Shown here: in pieces, positions 1 to 7,552 of the stretch
Layout: the number at the start of each line of letters is the position of its first letter
How positions within the stretch are numbered: position 1 is the stretch's first letter
NCBI GenBank assembly: GCA_900542495.1
Contig: UQNW01000030.1
Coordinates: 1 to 29,003 of the forward strand
Length of the DNA stretch: 29,003 nucleotides
Direction of reading: 5' to 3'
DNA from: an uncultured Roseburia sp.
GTDB taxonomy: Bacteria; Bacillota; Clostridia; Lachnospirales; Lachnospiraceae
Position numbers and translations under genes: made by a program
Notes under the pieces: model-generated
The model's database searches: none
Told to the model about the DNA's origin: nothing
What the model saw: only the letters and a program-made list of their open reading frames with translations

Positions 1-20
1 CATATGCGTTACCTCCTTGC
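1..20 (-). promoter_or_regulatory. Ribosome binding site and start codon of a gene leaving the window
   Basis: Read on the minus strand, AAGGAGGT is followed after about 8 bases by an ATG whose complement is bases 1-3. A gene therefore starts here and runs off the left edge. A TTGACA -35-like box lies at 63-68 on the minus strand, but no well-spaced -10 box accompanies it. Nothing can be said about the product. Confidence 0.55.
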
Positions 21-82
21 AATCAAGATGTTCTTAATTACAAGGGCCGCTTTCGAATCATATGTCAAGCATTTATTACAAA

Positions 83-114
83 ATAAAAAGACCCTAGCAT
101 CATTTCTGATGCTA
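83..114 (-). terminator. Intrinsic terminator of the ThrE exporter operon
   Basis: Bases 95-102 (TAGCATCA) and 107-114 (TGATGCTA) form a perfect 8-bp stem with a 4-base loop. On the minus strand it is followed by a T-rich run (complement of 83-90). It lies about 50 bases past the stop codon of the exporter gene that ends at 162. Confidence 0.8.
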
Positions 115-161
115 AGATCTTGATTGGTCATCTTAACTTAATGACATTGCTCGGATGAGCC

Positions 162-605
162 CTATTTTTTATGCACAAGCTTTGACAGTTTGTTAAAGAG
201 ACTTTGTGGCAGCGCAAAACCGAAAATAATGCCAAGCACGATAGAGCCTGCAACCTTAATCGTACTGATTCCGTACTGTGAGAACCGGCTCATATCTCCC
301 ATGATAAAATAGTAAGAGGTATAATAAATACCGGCACCCGGAACAAGTGGGAAGATTCCGGTGAGCAGGAATACAGTGACCGGGGTTCTGCGCACTGCCG
401 AAAGAATCCGTGCAACCAGTGTCAGTGCAAAGGTGGCGATCAGGTTTGCAATCGCATTGTCTGTGTGATACTGTAAGCAGATCAGGTAGACGATCCAGCC
501 GAGGGCACCTGTCAGACCGCAGAAAAACAACTGTTTTTTTTCTGCCGAAAATAATACAGCAAAAGAGAGTGTCGCAGCTAAGCTGACAAGAAACTGAATG
601 ATCAT
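162..605 (-). CDS. Threonine/serine exporter, small subunit (DUF3815/ThrE_2 family)
   Basis: A 147-residue, very hydrophobic protein with about four to five membrane segments and a Lys-rich C-terminus. Its length and central LTGIFPLVPGAGIY-type motif match the ThrE_2 (DUF3815) half of threonine/serine exporters. In Corynebacterium ThrE the two halves are one protein; Firmicutes often split them. The start overlaps the end of the upstream DUF1212 gene by four bases (ATGA), so the two are translationally coupled and probably form one complex in the cytoplasmic membrane. The role (efflux of threonine/serine or related small solutes) is inferred from family membership, not from binding residues. 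Confidence 0.85.
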   Translation of the reverse strand: MIIQFLVSLAATLSFAVLFSAEKKQLFFCGLTGALGWIVYLICLQYHTDNAIANLIATFALTLVARILSAVRRTPVTVFLLTGIFPLVPGAGIYYTSYYFIMGDMSRFSQYGISTIKVAGSIVLGIIFGFALPQSLFNKLSKLVHKK

Positions 606-1381
606 CGAAGTAATGCACCTCCTGTGATAAGCTGGTAGAGCGTGATAACAGCACCCACGCCAACGGCAATACTAAAAGCAGTTAAGATCGCATCGATCAT
701 ATGGATCGCACCGGATAAATAGTCTCCGTTGAAAAAGTCGCGGATGGACGTTGTCAGTGCGATTCCCGGTACGAGCGGCATAATATCTCCAATGACAACC
801 TTATCCTGCAGGATCGGTATCCCGGCGGAGAGCGCAATCAGGCTTAAGAAGGTTACAAGCCCACTTCCTAAAATATTTGTGATAAATTTGGATTCTAAGT
901 GTCTGTCAGAGACAATCAGGAAAATCTGCAATACCAGTCCGATAAAAAATGCAACAAATGCATCTAAAGCAGTTCCACCGAACAGGTAACAGAATCCTGC
1001 ACTTCCCACACCACAGAAAAAAATCTCCACCCAGTTTTTATTTGTCGGGATCGATTTACATTCTTCCAGACGTACCCATGCATCGCGCAGGGAACATTCA
1101 TGGGAACAGATCTCTCTGGAAAGCTGGTTTAATGCAGCAATCCTGCCAAGATGTGTGGAGCCGAGCGGTACGTGGCGGATCATGCTGCAGGCATCTTCTT
1201 TATTTTCGTTTGCACTGGCGAAGATTCCGTTAGAGAGCACATACACGTCACAGTCGGTAATCTCATATGCTTTTAAAATATGAAGCACTGTGTCTTCTAC
1301 ACGGTAGACTTCGGCACCGTTTCGAAGCAGTGCGTCTCCGGTTTCGACAGCCAGAGTCAGAATTTCTTTTGTTACTGCCAT
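602..1381 (-). CDS. Threonine/serine exporter, large subunit (DUF1212/ThrE family)
   Basis: 259 residues. The N-terminal ~115 residues are soluble and match the DUF1212 pattern (an early ETGDALLRNGAEVYRVEDT stretch; later HVPLGSTHLGRI). The C-terminal half has about five membrane segments with a PLVPGIALTTSIRDF-type motif. An RBS (AGAGGAC) lies about 5 bases before the ATG. The downstream DUF3815 gene overlaps by 4 bp, giving the usual split ThrE pair. A sigma-A-like promoter lies at 1459-1488. Substrate is by family inference only. Confidence 0.88.
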   Translation of the reverse strand: MAVTKEILTLAVETGDALLRNGAEVYRVEDTVLHILKAYEITDCDVYVLSNGIFASANENKEDACSMIRHVPLGSTHLGRIAALNQLSREICSHECSLRDAWVRLEECKSIPTNKNWVEIFFCGVGSAGFCYLFGGTALDAFVAFFIGLVLQIFLIVSDRHLESKFITNILGSGLVTFLSLIALSAGIPILQDKVVIGDIMPLVPGIALTTSIRDFFNGDYLSGAIHMIDAILTAFSIAVGVGAVITLYQLITGGALLR

Positions 1382-1458
1382 AATTGTCCTCTTTTATATA
1401 AAGTTAAAAGTCATAGTCCTATGAAAAGTTATCATGTTTTGGGAAAAATTGCAATGGA

Positions 1459-1488
1459 ATTATAGTGTAGTATGCATATTTAGGGCAA
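1459..1488 (-). promoter_or_regulatory. Sigma-A-like promoter of the ThrE exporter operon
   Basis: On the minus strand, -35 TTGCCC (1483-1488) and -10 TATAAT (1459-1464) are separated by 18 bases. The start site would be about 1452, leaving a leader of about 70 bases. It overlaps the spacer of the oppositely directed sigma-G promoter at 1474-1503. Confidence 0.55.
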
Positions 1489-1503
1489 TTCACATACATA
1501 ATA
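1474..1503 (+). promoter_or_regulatory. Sigma-G-type forespore promoter of the spoVAA-spoVAB operon
   Basis: GCATA (1474-1478), an 18-base spacer and CATAATA (1497-1503) fit the known Bacillus sigma-G consensus (GHATR, N17-18, CATWMTA) exactly. Forespore transcription of spoVA genes by sigma-G is established in Bacillus subtilis. The predicted start site near 1510 leaves a leader of about 110 bases before the first small ORF. Confidence 0.6.
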
Positions 1504-1623
1504 AGTAATAGCGACAGGTAATTACGAAACGTATGCGTAAAGTAGATTTGATTTTTCACAATCTTCACAACCTACATTAATGTCAGGTTTCGTATACAAG
1601 AGCACTTTAGGAGGACAAAAATC

Positions 1624-1785
1624 ATGAATTGCAAAAAATATAGAATCTGTCTGGTTCTGTTTGTGTTGGCGGTACTTGCGGGAAGCGCATTTTATTACGT
1701 GGCGAGTGAGAAAAATGCCAACGAACCGAAGGACGGTATGCTGGTACAGGAAATTCCTACTGGGGAAAGTGTGGAGAATGCATGA
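1624..1785 (+). CDS. Small single-pass membrane protein, first gene of the spoVAA operon
   Basis: 53 residues: a short basic N-terminus (MNCKKYR), one hydrophobic segment at about residues 8-26, then a hydrophilic acidic tail ending ESVENA. A strong RBS (AGGAGG) lies about 9 bases upstream of the ATG. Its stop codon overlaps the spoVAA start (ATGA at 1782-1785), so it is translationally coupled to spoVAA and lies behind the same sigma-G promoter. I do not recognise the family. The topology suggests a membrane-anchored accessory exposed in the forespore intermembrane space. The N-terminal region could also be read as a signal sequence, and Cys3 is too close to the N-terminus for a normal lipobox. 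Confidence 0.75.
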   Translation: MNCKKYRICLVLFVLAVLAGSAFYYVASEKNANEPKDGMLVQEIPTGESVENA

Positions 1786-2429
1786 GTGCAAAGGATACGC
1801 TTTATTTAAAAATTGAACAGAATATTGTGGTGACAGACCGCCGCGTAACGATCGGTGACGTGGCAAAAATAGAGTGTACCGATCAGGCGGCACTGCGCCA
1901 GATTAAGCAAAAGAAACTGTATTCCTTCCACGCAGAAGATGAAAAGAAGAAAAAAAATACGCTGGTTGTATTCTCGGTGTTGAAAGTGATCGAGCTGATT
2001 CACGAAGATTATCCGAATCTGGATATCAGCAATGAGGGAGAATCCGATTTTATCGTGGAGTATGTAAAAACACCGGAAAAACCGGTGTGGATGAACCGCC
2101 TGAAAACGGTGATTTTATGTATCCTGATTTTTTTCGGAGCTTCTTTTACGATTATGGCATTTAACAATGATGTCGGTGTGACAGATGTTTTTGCAAAGTT
2201 TTACAAACAGATCACAGGAATGGAATCAAGCGGTATCACGGAGTTAGAAATCTGCTACAGTATTGGACTTGCAGTTGGAATCATTGTCTTTTTCAATCAT
2301 GTGGGACATAAGAAGATTACACATGATCCGACACCAATTCAGATCGAGATGAGAAAATACGAGACAGATCTTGACACCGCCTTTATCAATAATGCGGAAA
2401 GAAGAGGACACTGTGTTGATGTGGATTAA
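1782..2429 (+). CDS. spoVAA: Stage V sporulation protein AA
   Basis: 215 residues, close to Bacillus SpoVAA. An N-terminal soluble domain of about 110 residues (LYLKIEQNIVV, then VTIGDVAKIEC) precedes two membrane segments (about 108-127 and 155-175) and a hydrophilic C-terminus, the standard SpoVAA layout. SpoVA proteins form the forespore inner-membrane channel that loads dipicolinic acid during sporulation and releases it in germination (established for Bacillus). The start overlaps the stop of the 53-aa gene, and spoVAB overlaps its 3' end. Assignment is from overall similarity. Confidence 0.88.
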   Translation: MSAKDTLYLKIEQNIVVTDRRVTIGDVAKIECTDQAALRQIKQKKLYSFHAEDEKKKKNTLVVFSVLKVIELIHEDYPNLDISNEGESDFIVEYVKTPEKPVWMNRLKTVILCILIFFGASFTIMAFNNDVGVTDVFAKFYKQITGMESSGITELEICYSIGLAVGIIVFFNHVGHKKITHDPTPIQIEMRKYETDLDTAFINNAERRGHCVDVD

Positions 2430-2847
2430 ACATTTATTTCTGGGATTTATCGGGCTTGCCTCCGGAGTGGGAGTGGCAGCGGGAACGTTTGCATTTATCA
2501 TTGTTATCGGCGTTGTGCCGCGGATGATCGCGAAGTGCAACCGGGCAGAAAATACATTGCTTTTTGAAAATATGATTGTGCTTGGCGGCATTTTTGGAAC
2601 TGTTTTGTCTGTGTTTACCGATCTGATGTTTCCGGTGGGGCATTGGCTTTTATATGTGTATGGTTTTTGTGCCGGGATTTTTGTGGGCTGTATTGCGGTT
2701 GCACTGGCGGAAATATTGAATACATTTCCAATTATTTTCCGCAGGTTTCAGGTAAAAGAAGGGTTGGAGTGGATTATGCTGTTTATGGCACTTGGAAAAT
2801 GCGCAGGTTCGTTCTGGTATTTCTGCCACCACATGACACCGCCGTGA
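2419..2847 (+). CDS. spoVAB: Stage V sporulation protein AB
   Basis: 142 residues, almost entirely hydrophobic with four to five membrane segments. It has the early Gly-rich GFIGLASGVGVAAG run and the IPRMIAK-like loop (VVPRMIAKC) seen in SpoVAB. It overlaps the spoVAA stop by 11 bases. In-frame GTG (2413) and TTG (2416) codons sit just before the ATG; the AGAGGA RBS at 2402-2407 is better spaced for GTG, so the start may be 2413. Part of the SpoVA dipicolinate channel. The usual downstream neighbours spoVAC, VAD and VAE are not here; spoVAC lies alone at 5764. Confidence 0.85.
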   Translation: MWIKHLFLGFIGLASGVGVAAGTFAFIIVIGVVPRMIAKCNRAENTLLFENMIVLGGIFGTVLSVFTDLMFPVGHWLLYVYGFCAGIFVGCIAVALAEILNTFPIIFRRFQVKEGLEWIMLFMALGKCAGSFWYFCHHMTPP

Positions 2848-2934
2848 CAGACAGCATTTCAGGAGACTTTCATAATTGGATTGGCAATTAGCGTGAATAA
2901 TATTGGAAAGCATAATAACAGGATGAAAGAGAAT

Positions 2935-2963
2935 TTGACGGATATGTTATTTTGACATAAGAT
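2935..2963 (+). promoter_or_regulatory. Sigma-A-like promoter upstream of the 109-aa ORF
   Basis: TTGACG (2935-2940), a 17-base spacer and TAAGAT (2958-2963). The predicted start near 2970 is 34 bases before the ATG at 3004. This supports independent transcription of the small ORF downstream. Confidence 0.45.
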
Positions 2964-3003
2964 AAGAACTATAAAATAGCGAATGAGAAAGCGAGTGTAA
3001 CAT

Positions 3004-3333
3004 ATGGTCACTTCTATTGCACGCCAGAGCGTGATTTTAAAATGTAACATGCAAAAAGCAGTGATGCTTGGCAACTATGAATTTTATTATGGAGCAGGAG
3101 TAGCTGGAAAAATCGGCGGGTTTGATATACCGGATGATATTAAGCCGTTGGAACTTAGGGAGCTTCTGGATCATAAGCTGGATCAGATCAGTCCAAAAGA
3201 TGAGAAAGAGACATATCTGATCCAGATTTTAAAAGAATTTCGACCGGATGAATTATATGACGAACAGATGAAAGAACTGCTTTTGTGGGGAAAAGGGGAG
3301 CAGTACCTGTGGAGTGTCAATGTTCCACAGTAA
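3004..3333 (+). CDS. Unknown small acidic protein
   Basis: 109 residues from the ATG at 3004; ATGs at 3049 and 3064 are alternatives, and none has a strong RBS. The N-terminal third (IARQSVILKCN, then GNYEFYYGAGVAGKIGGFDIPDD) is followed by a charged, helix-rich segment (about 48-95) rich in Glu, Lys and Leu. There is no signal peptide, membrane segment or motif I recognise. A sigma-A-like promoter at 2935-2963 fits this start. It converges on the diguanylate cyclase with 3 bases between stops. It may be a remnant of a longer gene. Confidence 0.5.
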   Translation: MVTSIARQSVILKCNMQKAVMLGNYEFYYGAGVAGKIGGFDIPDDIKPLELRELLDHKLDQISPKDEKETYLIQILKEFRPDELYDEQMKELLLWGKGEQYLWSVNVPQ

Positions 3334-3336
3334 CGA

Positions 3337-5439
3337 TCAGAAAATCTGATACTGATTTCTGCCATTTCCTTTCGAACAATACATGGCTTTATCAGCCGCA
3401 ATATACAATTCTTCCATTTGAATCTCTGCGCGGTCGGCAAAGGAAATACCGATACTTGCAGAGATTTCGCTCCATTCTGGTTTCCTTGCAGAAAGTCCGC
3501 GGATAGCAGTACACAACTTGTCAGCCACAGCTTTTGCATCTTCTTTATCTGAGACATTTCCAAGATATACAATAAATTCATCGCCACCAATGCGCCCAAC
3601 GATATCAGAGGTGCGGACGGAGGATCTGATCGTGTCAGCCACAGCGATTAAAAGTGCATCACCCTCCACATGACCGTAAGTATCGTTTACCAGTTTGAAT
3701 TTATCAAGATCAATGCTGATCAGTGGACGTACACAGGAAGGATTTTTTCCGTCAGTTTCCATTTGTTTTGCAATCTGTTCCTCTGTGGCTCTGCGGTTAT
3801 AAAGACCGGTAAGCGGATCAGTTGCTGACATAATACGGATCTGCCTTGTTTTGCGGTTATGGATGAGCAGAATACCAAGCAGTAATGCTAAAAGCGTTGC
3901 ACTGACAGCTAAAATGATCGGAATAGATATTCTCGGATAAGCAAATATCAAAGTCACAAGGGAAGGGTTACCCTCATAAATACTGTTCTGTAAAACAATC
4001 GAATCCATTTTTGAAGAGGAAATACATGCCAGTCCTTTGTTCATAATACTGAGCAGTCTTGGATCACAGCGGTCGGACAGCGCAAAGGAAATATCTTCTG
4101 TCATGGCAGAGATCGGTGTGGAAGTCAACGGGCGGTATTGTACCTGTGAAAGCAGATAATTTGCAACATAGTTGTTGACATAAGTGCAATCTGCTTTGCC
4201 GGTGACAACTGCATCAAAACAGGAATCAATGGAATCGTAATAAAGGATATCTGTAAAATGATTTCCAGGATCATTGATAATGGAATTGGTAAAGTAAAAG
4301 TTACGCGGCAGGGCAACGATATTGCGTGTCTGTCCTTTGGCGGTCTGGCTGCGGATGACAACAATGGACGTATTAATATAAGGTGTGGTGAGGAAAGAAT
4401 GATTCTGCTGCGCCCACTGATAATTGTGCGCCATAGCAGACAGGACATCTACCTCATGGTTTTGGATTTTAGATAAAGCGTCTGTAAAATTGTCAGATTC
4501 CACATAGGTAAAATGCAGACCGGTAAATTCTGAGATCTGTTCGAGCACTTCTGTGGAAATACCGGAGCAGCTATGTGTTTTTTTATTATAATACTCAATC
4601 GGCGCGTTTGCAGGGTCGTAAGTGACTGTGATCGTAGGATTGGAATGGATGTATTCTAATTCTTCTTTGGTAAATTCACAGCGGTAATTCCGCGTATCTT
4701 TCTGGTAGGAGACATAGAGATCATGTTCAAAGTCAGCGTTCACATCCGTGATCACAGACTGTGCAGCATTTAAATCTTCCATGATCGGATTTCCCTTAAA
4801 AGTAACAAAATATAATGGAAAAGAAGGAAGACTGGCAAGAATTTTCTTTTCAGAGGCGTGCGAGACACTTACAGTATAAATAGAATCGACCGTTCCGTCC
4901 TCTAAAGCTTTCTCCAGTTTTGCCGTGTTTCCATAAAAGACTTTTTCATAGGTGAAATTGTGAGCCTTTGCAAAATCATCCAAAGCCTCGATCTGGTTGC
5001 AGCTTGCCAGAATACCGATCTTCATATTATTAAAATCAGAGTAGCCATTGTAATAAAGCGAATCATTATCTAACATCGTGTAAAGTCCATAGTGGGTAGT
5101 GATCGCCGGCTGCGCGGAAAAATCCATGGTACTTGTGCGCGAGGTGGAATAATCGACACCGCAGACAAGATCGATATTTTTATCGTTTAAAGATTTCAGG
5201 CAGGCGGAATAATTCATCTGGATAAATTCATATTCCCAGCCGGTGTACTGGCTGATCTCGCGGAGATAGTCCACATAATAGCCACTGTAGTTTCCGTTCT
5301 CATCACACTCCTGATAATTATCCAGTGTGTAAAAACCTACTTTGATCACCTTTTTTCCATCACGGGCAAAACAGTCTGCCGGGGACAATGTGGTGAGAAA
5401 TATTAAAAAAGAAAGAAATATGCAAATAAACTTTTTCAC
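3337..5439 (-). CDS. Periplasmic-binding-domain sensor diguanylate cyclase
   Basis: 700 residues from a GTG start, chosen because GGAG lies 6 bases upstream and the resulting N-terminus is a clean signal peptide (MKKFICIFLSF ... ADCFA). Two tandem SBP_bac_3-type solute-binding domains follow (about 32-250 and 268-480), each with the late E-x-x-x-I/V-x-D pattern. A membrane helix lies at about 503-527 and a GGDEF domain at about 540-700. The active motif is intact (RIGGDEF, ~616-622), as are DIDKF-like and NDTYGH segments. An RTSD inhibitory I-site lies five residues before GGDEF. It probably makes cyclic di-GMP in response to an extracellular ligand such as an amino acid. The promoter is at 5515-5542. 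Confidence 0.9.
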   Translation of the reverse strand: MKKFICIFLSFLIFLTTLSPADCFARDGKKVIKVGFYTLDNYQECDENGNYSGYYVDYLREISQYTGWEYEFIQMNYSACLKSLNDKNIDLVCGVDYSTSRTSTMDFSAQPAITTHYGLYTMLDNDSLYYNGYSDFNNMKIGILASCNQIEALDDFAKAHNFTYEKVFYGNTAKLEKALEDGTVDSIYTVSVSHASEKKILASLPSFPLYFVTFKGNPIMEDLNAAQSVITDVNADFEHDLYVSYQKDTRNYRCEFTKEELEYIHSNPTITVTYDPANAPIEYYNKKTHSCSGISTEVLEQISEFTGLHFTYVESDNFTDALSKIQNHEVDVLSAMAHNYQWAQQNHSFLTTPYINTSIVVIRSQTAKGQTRNIVALPRNFYFTNSIINDPGNHFTDILYYDSIDSCFDAVVTGKADCTYVNNYVANYLLSQVQYRPLTSTPISAMTEDISFALSDRCDPRLLSIMNKGLACISSSKMDSIVLQNSIYEGNPSLVTLIFAYPRISIPIILAVSATLLALLLGILLIHNRKTRQIRIMSATDPLTGLYNRRATEEQIAKQMETDGKNPSCVRPLISIDLDKFKLVNDTYGHVEGDALLIAVADTIRSSVRTSDIVGRIGGDEFIVYLGNVSDKEDAKAVADKLCTAIRGLSARKPEWSEISASIGISFADRAEIQMEELYIAADKAMYCSKGNGRNQYQIF

Positions 5440-5514
5440 GATAGTCTCCAATAATGAAAAATCAATATTTTTCGATATTAATAAATATTGATTTCAAGCA
5501 ATAAATATAACATT

Positions 5515-5542
5515 ATTATACTATAGGAATCTGTGATTTCAA
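5515..5542 (-). promoter_or_regulatory. Sigma-A promoter of the diguanylate cyclase gene
   Basis: On the minus strand, TTGAAA (5537-5542), a 16-base spacer and a perfect TATAAT (5515-5520). The start would be about 5508, giving a ~70-base A+T-rich leader before the GTG at 5439. Confidence 0.7.
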
Positions 5543-5567
5543 TTAGTAATACCAGACTGGATTATTA

Positions 5568-5596
5568 GAATTACTTATAAAATAAATGGCATAATA
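5568..5596 (+). promoter_or_regulatory. Candidate sigma-G promoter of spoVAC
   Basis: GAATT (5568-5572), a 17-base spacer and CATAATA (5590-5596). The -10 matches the sigma-G consensus exactly and equals the one before spoVAA. The -35 matches 4 of 5 positions of GHATR. The leader to spoVAC would be about 160 bases. Confidence 0.4.
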
Positions 5597-5763
5597 AAAC
5601 ATGGCTTATTCTTAGAAAATAAGAAAAAAATCATAAAGGTCATGAAATCCAAGAACGTATATGATGTATATTTTCATCAGAAAAATGCCAAGCTAACAAA
5701 GAGATAATGAAAATCATGCATAACATAAAGATATGACAGAAATGATTCAGGGAGGCGGAAAAA

Positions 5764-6261
5764 ATGTCAAACAATGAAGCAGAGAAAATAAAAAGCTTAA
5801 ATGAGACAGTACACAGCAAAGATAAAAAGGAACGCGATCAGGCGTACAACGATTATGTGAAACAGGTTACACCGACACATAATCTGATCTTTAACATGGT
5901 CAAAGCATTTTTTACAGGCGGTATCATCTGCTGTATCGGACAGTTTATTTTAAACACGTGCGAAAATTATGGCTTAGACAAAGACACGTCCGGAGGCTGG
6001 TGCAGCATGCTGCTGATCTTGCTCAGTGTTATCCTCACCGGATTTAATATTTATCCGTCGATTGCCAACTGGGGCGGTGCCGGGGCACTTGTACCGATTA
6101 CCGGATTCGCAAATGGTGTGGCAGCTCCGGCAATCGAGTTCCAGAAGGAAGGACAGGTTTTTGGTATCGGATGTAAAATCTTTACGATCGCAGGTCCTGT
6201 GATCTTATATGGTATTTTTTCAAGCTGGGTGTTAGGGGTGATCTACTGGATCTTTTGGTAG
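5764..6261 (+). CDS. spoVAC: Stage V sporulation protein AC, solitary
   Basis: 165 residues. A charged N-terminus (about 1-35) leads into the family signature: YVKQVTPTHNLIFN, then AFFTGGIICCIGQF, a central PITGFANGVAAPAIEFQKEGQVFGIG and an AGPVILYG segment, with four to five membrane helices. This is typical of SpoVAC, a channel-forming component of the spore dipicolinate transporter (known to be mechanosensitive in Bacillus). The start follows a strong RBS (GGGAGG). It is unusual to find it alone: spoVAD and spoVAE, normally directly downstream, are absent, and spoVAA-AB lie 3 kb away. Confidence 0.9.
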   Translation: MSNNEAEKIKSLNETVHSKDKKERDQAYNDYVKQVTPTHNLIFNMVKAFFTGGIICCIGQFILNTCENYGLDKDTSGGWCSMLLILLSVILTGFNIYPSIANWGGAGALVPITGFANGVAAPAIEFQKEGQVFGIGCKIFTIAGPVILYGIFSSWVLGVIYWIFW

Positions 6262-6264
6262 TTT

Positions 6265-6402
6265 TTCATTCAAGGAAGCATTTGGAAAAAGAACAACAGG
6301 AAGCAAATGTTGCAGAAAATGTGATTATAGATAACAAGAAACAAGAGCCTATACTGGATAACAAAGAAATAGAAAGGGTATCGAAGACGGATAAACCATG
6401 AT
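6265..6402 (+). other. Open 40-odd-codon stretch after spoVAC, possible gene remnant
   Basis: The frame starting near the CATTCAAGG after spoVAC reads HSRKHLEKEQQEANVAENV and continues hydrophilic to a TGA at about 6400-6402. It has no start codon with an RBS and is in a different frame from spoVAC. Composition (Glu, Lys, Asn rich) looks coding-like, but the stretch is short and could be chance. Confidence 0.2.
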
Positions 6403-6453
6403 ATAATTACAGGATTATCTTAGCTGATTCTTTACCAACTGAAATTGTATAAT
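6399..6453 (+). promoter_or_regulatory. Candidate promoter(s) of the KdpDE-like operon
   Basis: An extended -10 element TGATATAAT lies at 6399-6407, and a second TATAAT at 6448-6453. Neither has a good -35 box. The second would leave only about 12 bases of leader before the ATG at 6472, so the first is the better candidate. Confidence 0.4.
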
Positions 6454-6471
6454 ACCCAAGAGGAAATACGC

Positions 6472-7527
6472 ATGGAAAAATGGTCTGAAATTATCAAAAA
6501 TATGTTAAAAGTCGTTGGGATTCTGGGGTTATTCATTCTGATCGCACTGCTGATCGAGGAATATTTTGTGGCGGATGCACTGGTTCCGGCAATCATGGTG
6601 CTTGCGGTTTTTGTGATATCCTACATCACGGACGGTTTTTTATACGGAATTATTGCATCAATACTCAGTGTTCTGGCGTTGAATTTCGCGTTTGCGTTTC
6701 CGTATTTTGCATTTAACTTTCATATTACGGAAAATATCATCACTGCCATTGTCATGCTTGTGATCACGATTATGACAAGTACATTAACTGCGCAGTTGAA
6801 GATGCAGGAAAAGGTGTGCATTGAGAGTGAAAAAGAAAAAATGCGCGGCAATCTTTTGCGGGCAGTTTCCCATGATCTCCGCACGCCATTGACCTCTATC
6901 AGCGGTTCGAGCGCAGCAATCGTCGACAATTATCATCAGCTCAGTGAGGAGCAGATCTTACAGCTCTGCCGTGGAATCCGGGAAGATTCCCAGTGGCTCA
7001 TTGGCATGGTGGAGAATATTTTATCTATTACGAGGATCGACAATGAGGGTGTGAAACTGAAAAAGACGCCGGTGGTGTTAGAGGAACTGATCGATTCTGT
7101 CCTGACGCGTTTTAAAAAGCGTTATCCGGATCAGAAAGTGGATGTGAGCATCCCGGAAGATTTTGTGAGTATCCCTATGGACGCAGTTCTGATCGGACAG
7201 GTACTTTTCAACATTATGGAAAATGCCATGCAGCATGCACTCGGAATGACAGAATTATCCCTGCGTGTTTTTACCATAGGAAATAAAGCAGTATTTGAGA
7301 TCATGGATGACGGCTGTGGAATGGAAAAGGAACAGCTCAAAAATATTTTTAAAGATTACTTTGTGATACGGGAGACACCGGTAGATAATCAGAAACGCAG
7401 CATGGGAATCGGGTTAGCGGTCTGTGCTTCTATCATTAAAGCGCATGACGGCGTGATCACAGCAGAGAACCGGAAAGGCGGAGGCTGCTGTTTTCGGTTT
7501 ACGCTGGATATGGAAGAAACAGAGTAA
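6472..7527 (+). CDS. KdpD-like sensor histidine kinase, short form
   Basis: 351 residues from the ATG at 6472, chosen for its AAGAGGAAA RBS 8 bases upstream. About four membrane segments fill residues 10-110 (DUF4118-like region of KdpD). Next come the HisKA domain with H-box SHDLRTPLTSISG (phosphorylated His about 134) and an ATPase domain with N-box (NIMENAMQHA), G1 (DDGCGM) and G2 (MGIGLAVC). The large N-terminal KdpD and USP domains of full-length KdpD (~900 residues) are missing, so the potassium/UspA sensing module is not encoded. A KdpE-like regulator follows after 25 bases. No kdpFABC is nearby. The signal is unknown. Confidence 0.85.
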   Translation: MEKWSEIIKNMLKVVGILGLFILIALLIEEYFVADALVPAIMVLAVFVISYITDGFLYGIIASILSVLALNFAFAFPYFAFNFHITENIITAIVMLVITIMTSTLTAQLKMQEKVCIESEKEKMRGNLLRAVSHDLRTPLTSISGSSAAIVDNYHQLSEEQILQLCRGIREDSQWLIGMVENILSITRIDNEGVKLKKTPVVLEELIDSVLTRFKKRYPDQKVDVSIPEDFVSIPMDAVLIGQVLFNIMENAMQHALGMTELSLRVFTIGNKAVFEIMDDGCGMEKEQLKNIFKDYFVIRETPVDNQKRSMGIGLAVCASIIKAHDGVITAENRKGGGCCFRFTLDMEETE

Positions 7528-7552
7528 AAAAGGGAGTCGGTACATACATTTT

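Larger units (their letters stand above)
5440..5763. other. Divergent A+T-rich intergenic region, no gene seen
   Basis: 324 bases between the diguanylate cyclase and spoVAC. It holds the sigma-A promoter of the former and a sigma-G-like promoter of the latter. A small imperfect hairpin (CTTATT ... AATAAG, about 5606-5624) is present. No coding frame of note is visible. Confidence 0.6.

Noticed and set aside
5439..5451. TTG start 12 bases upstream for the diguanylate cyclase
   Set aside because: That TTG overlaps the GGAG ribosome site. The GTG at 5439 is spaced correctly and gives a proper signal peptide.
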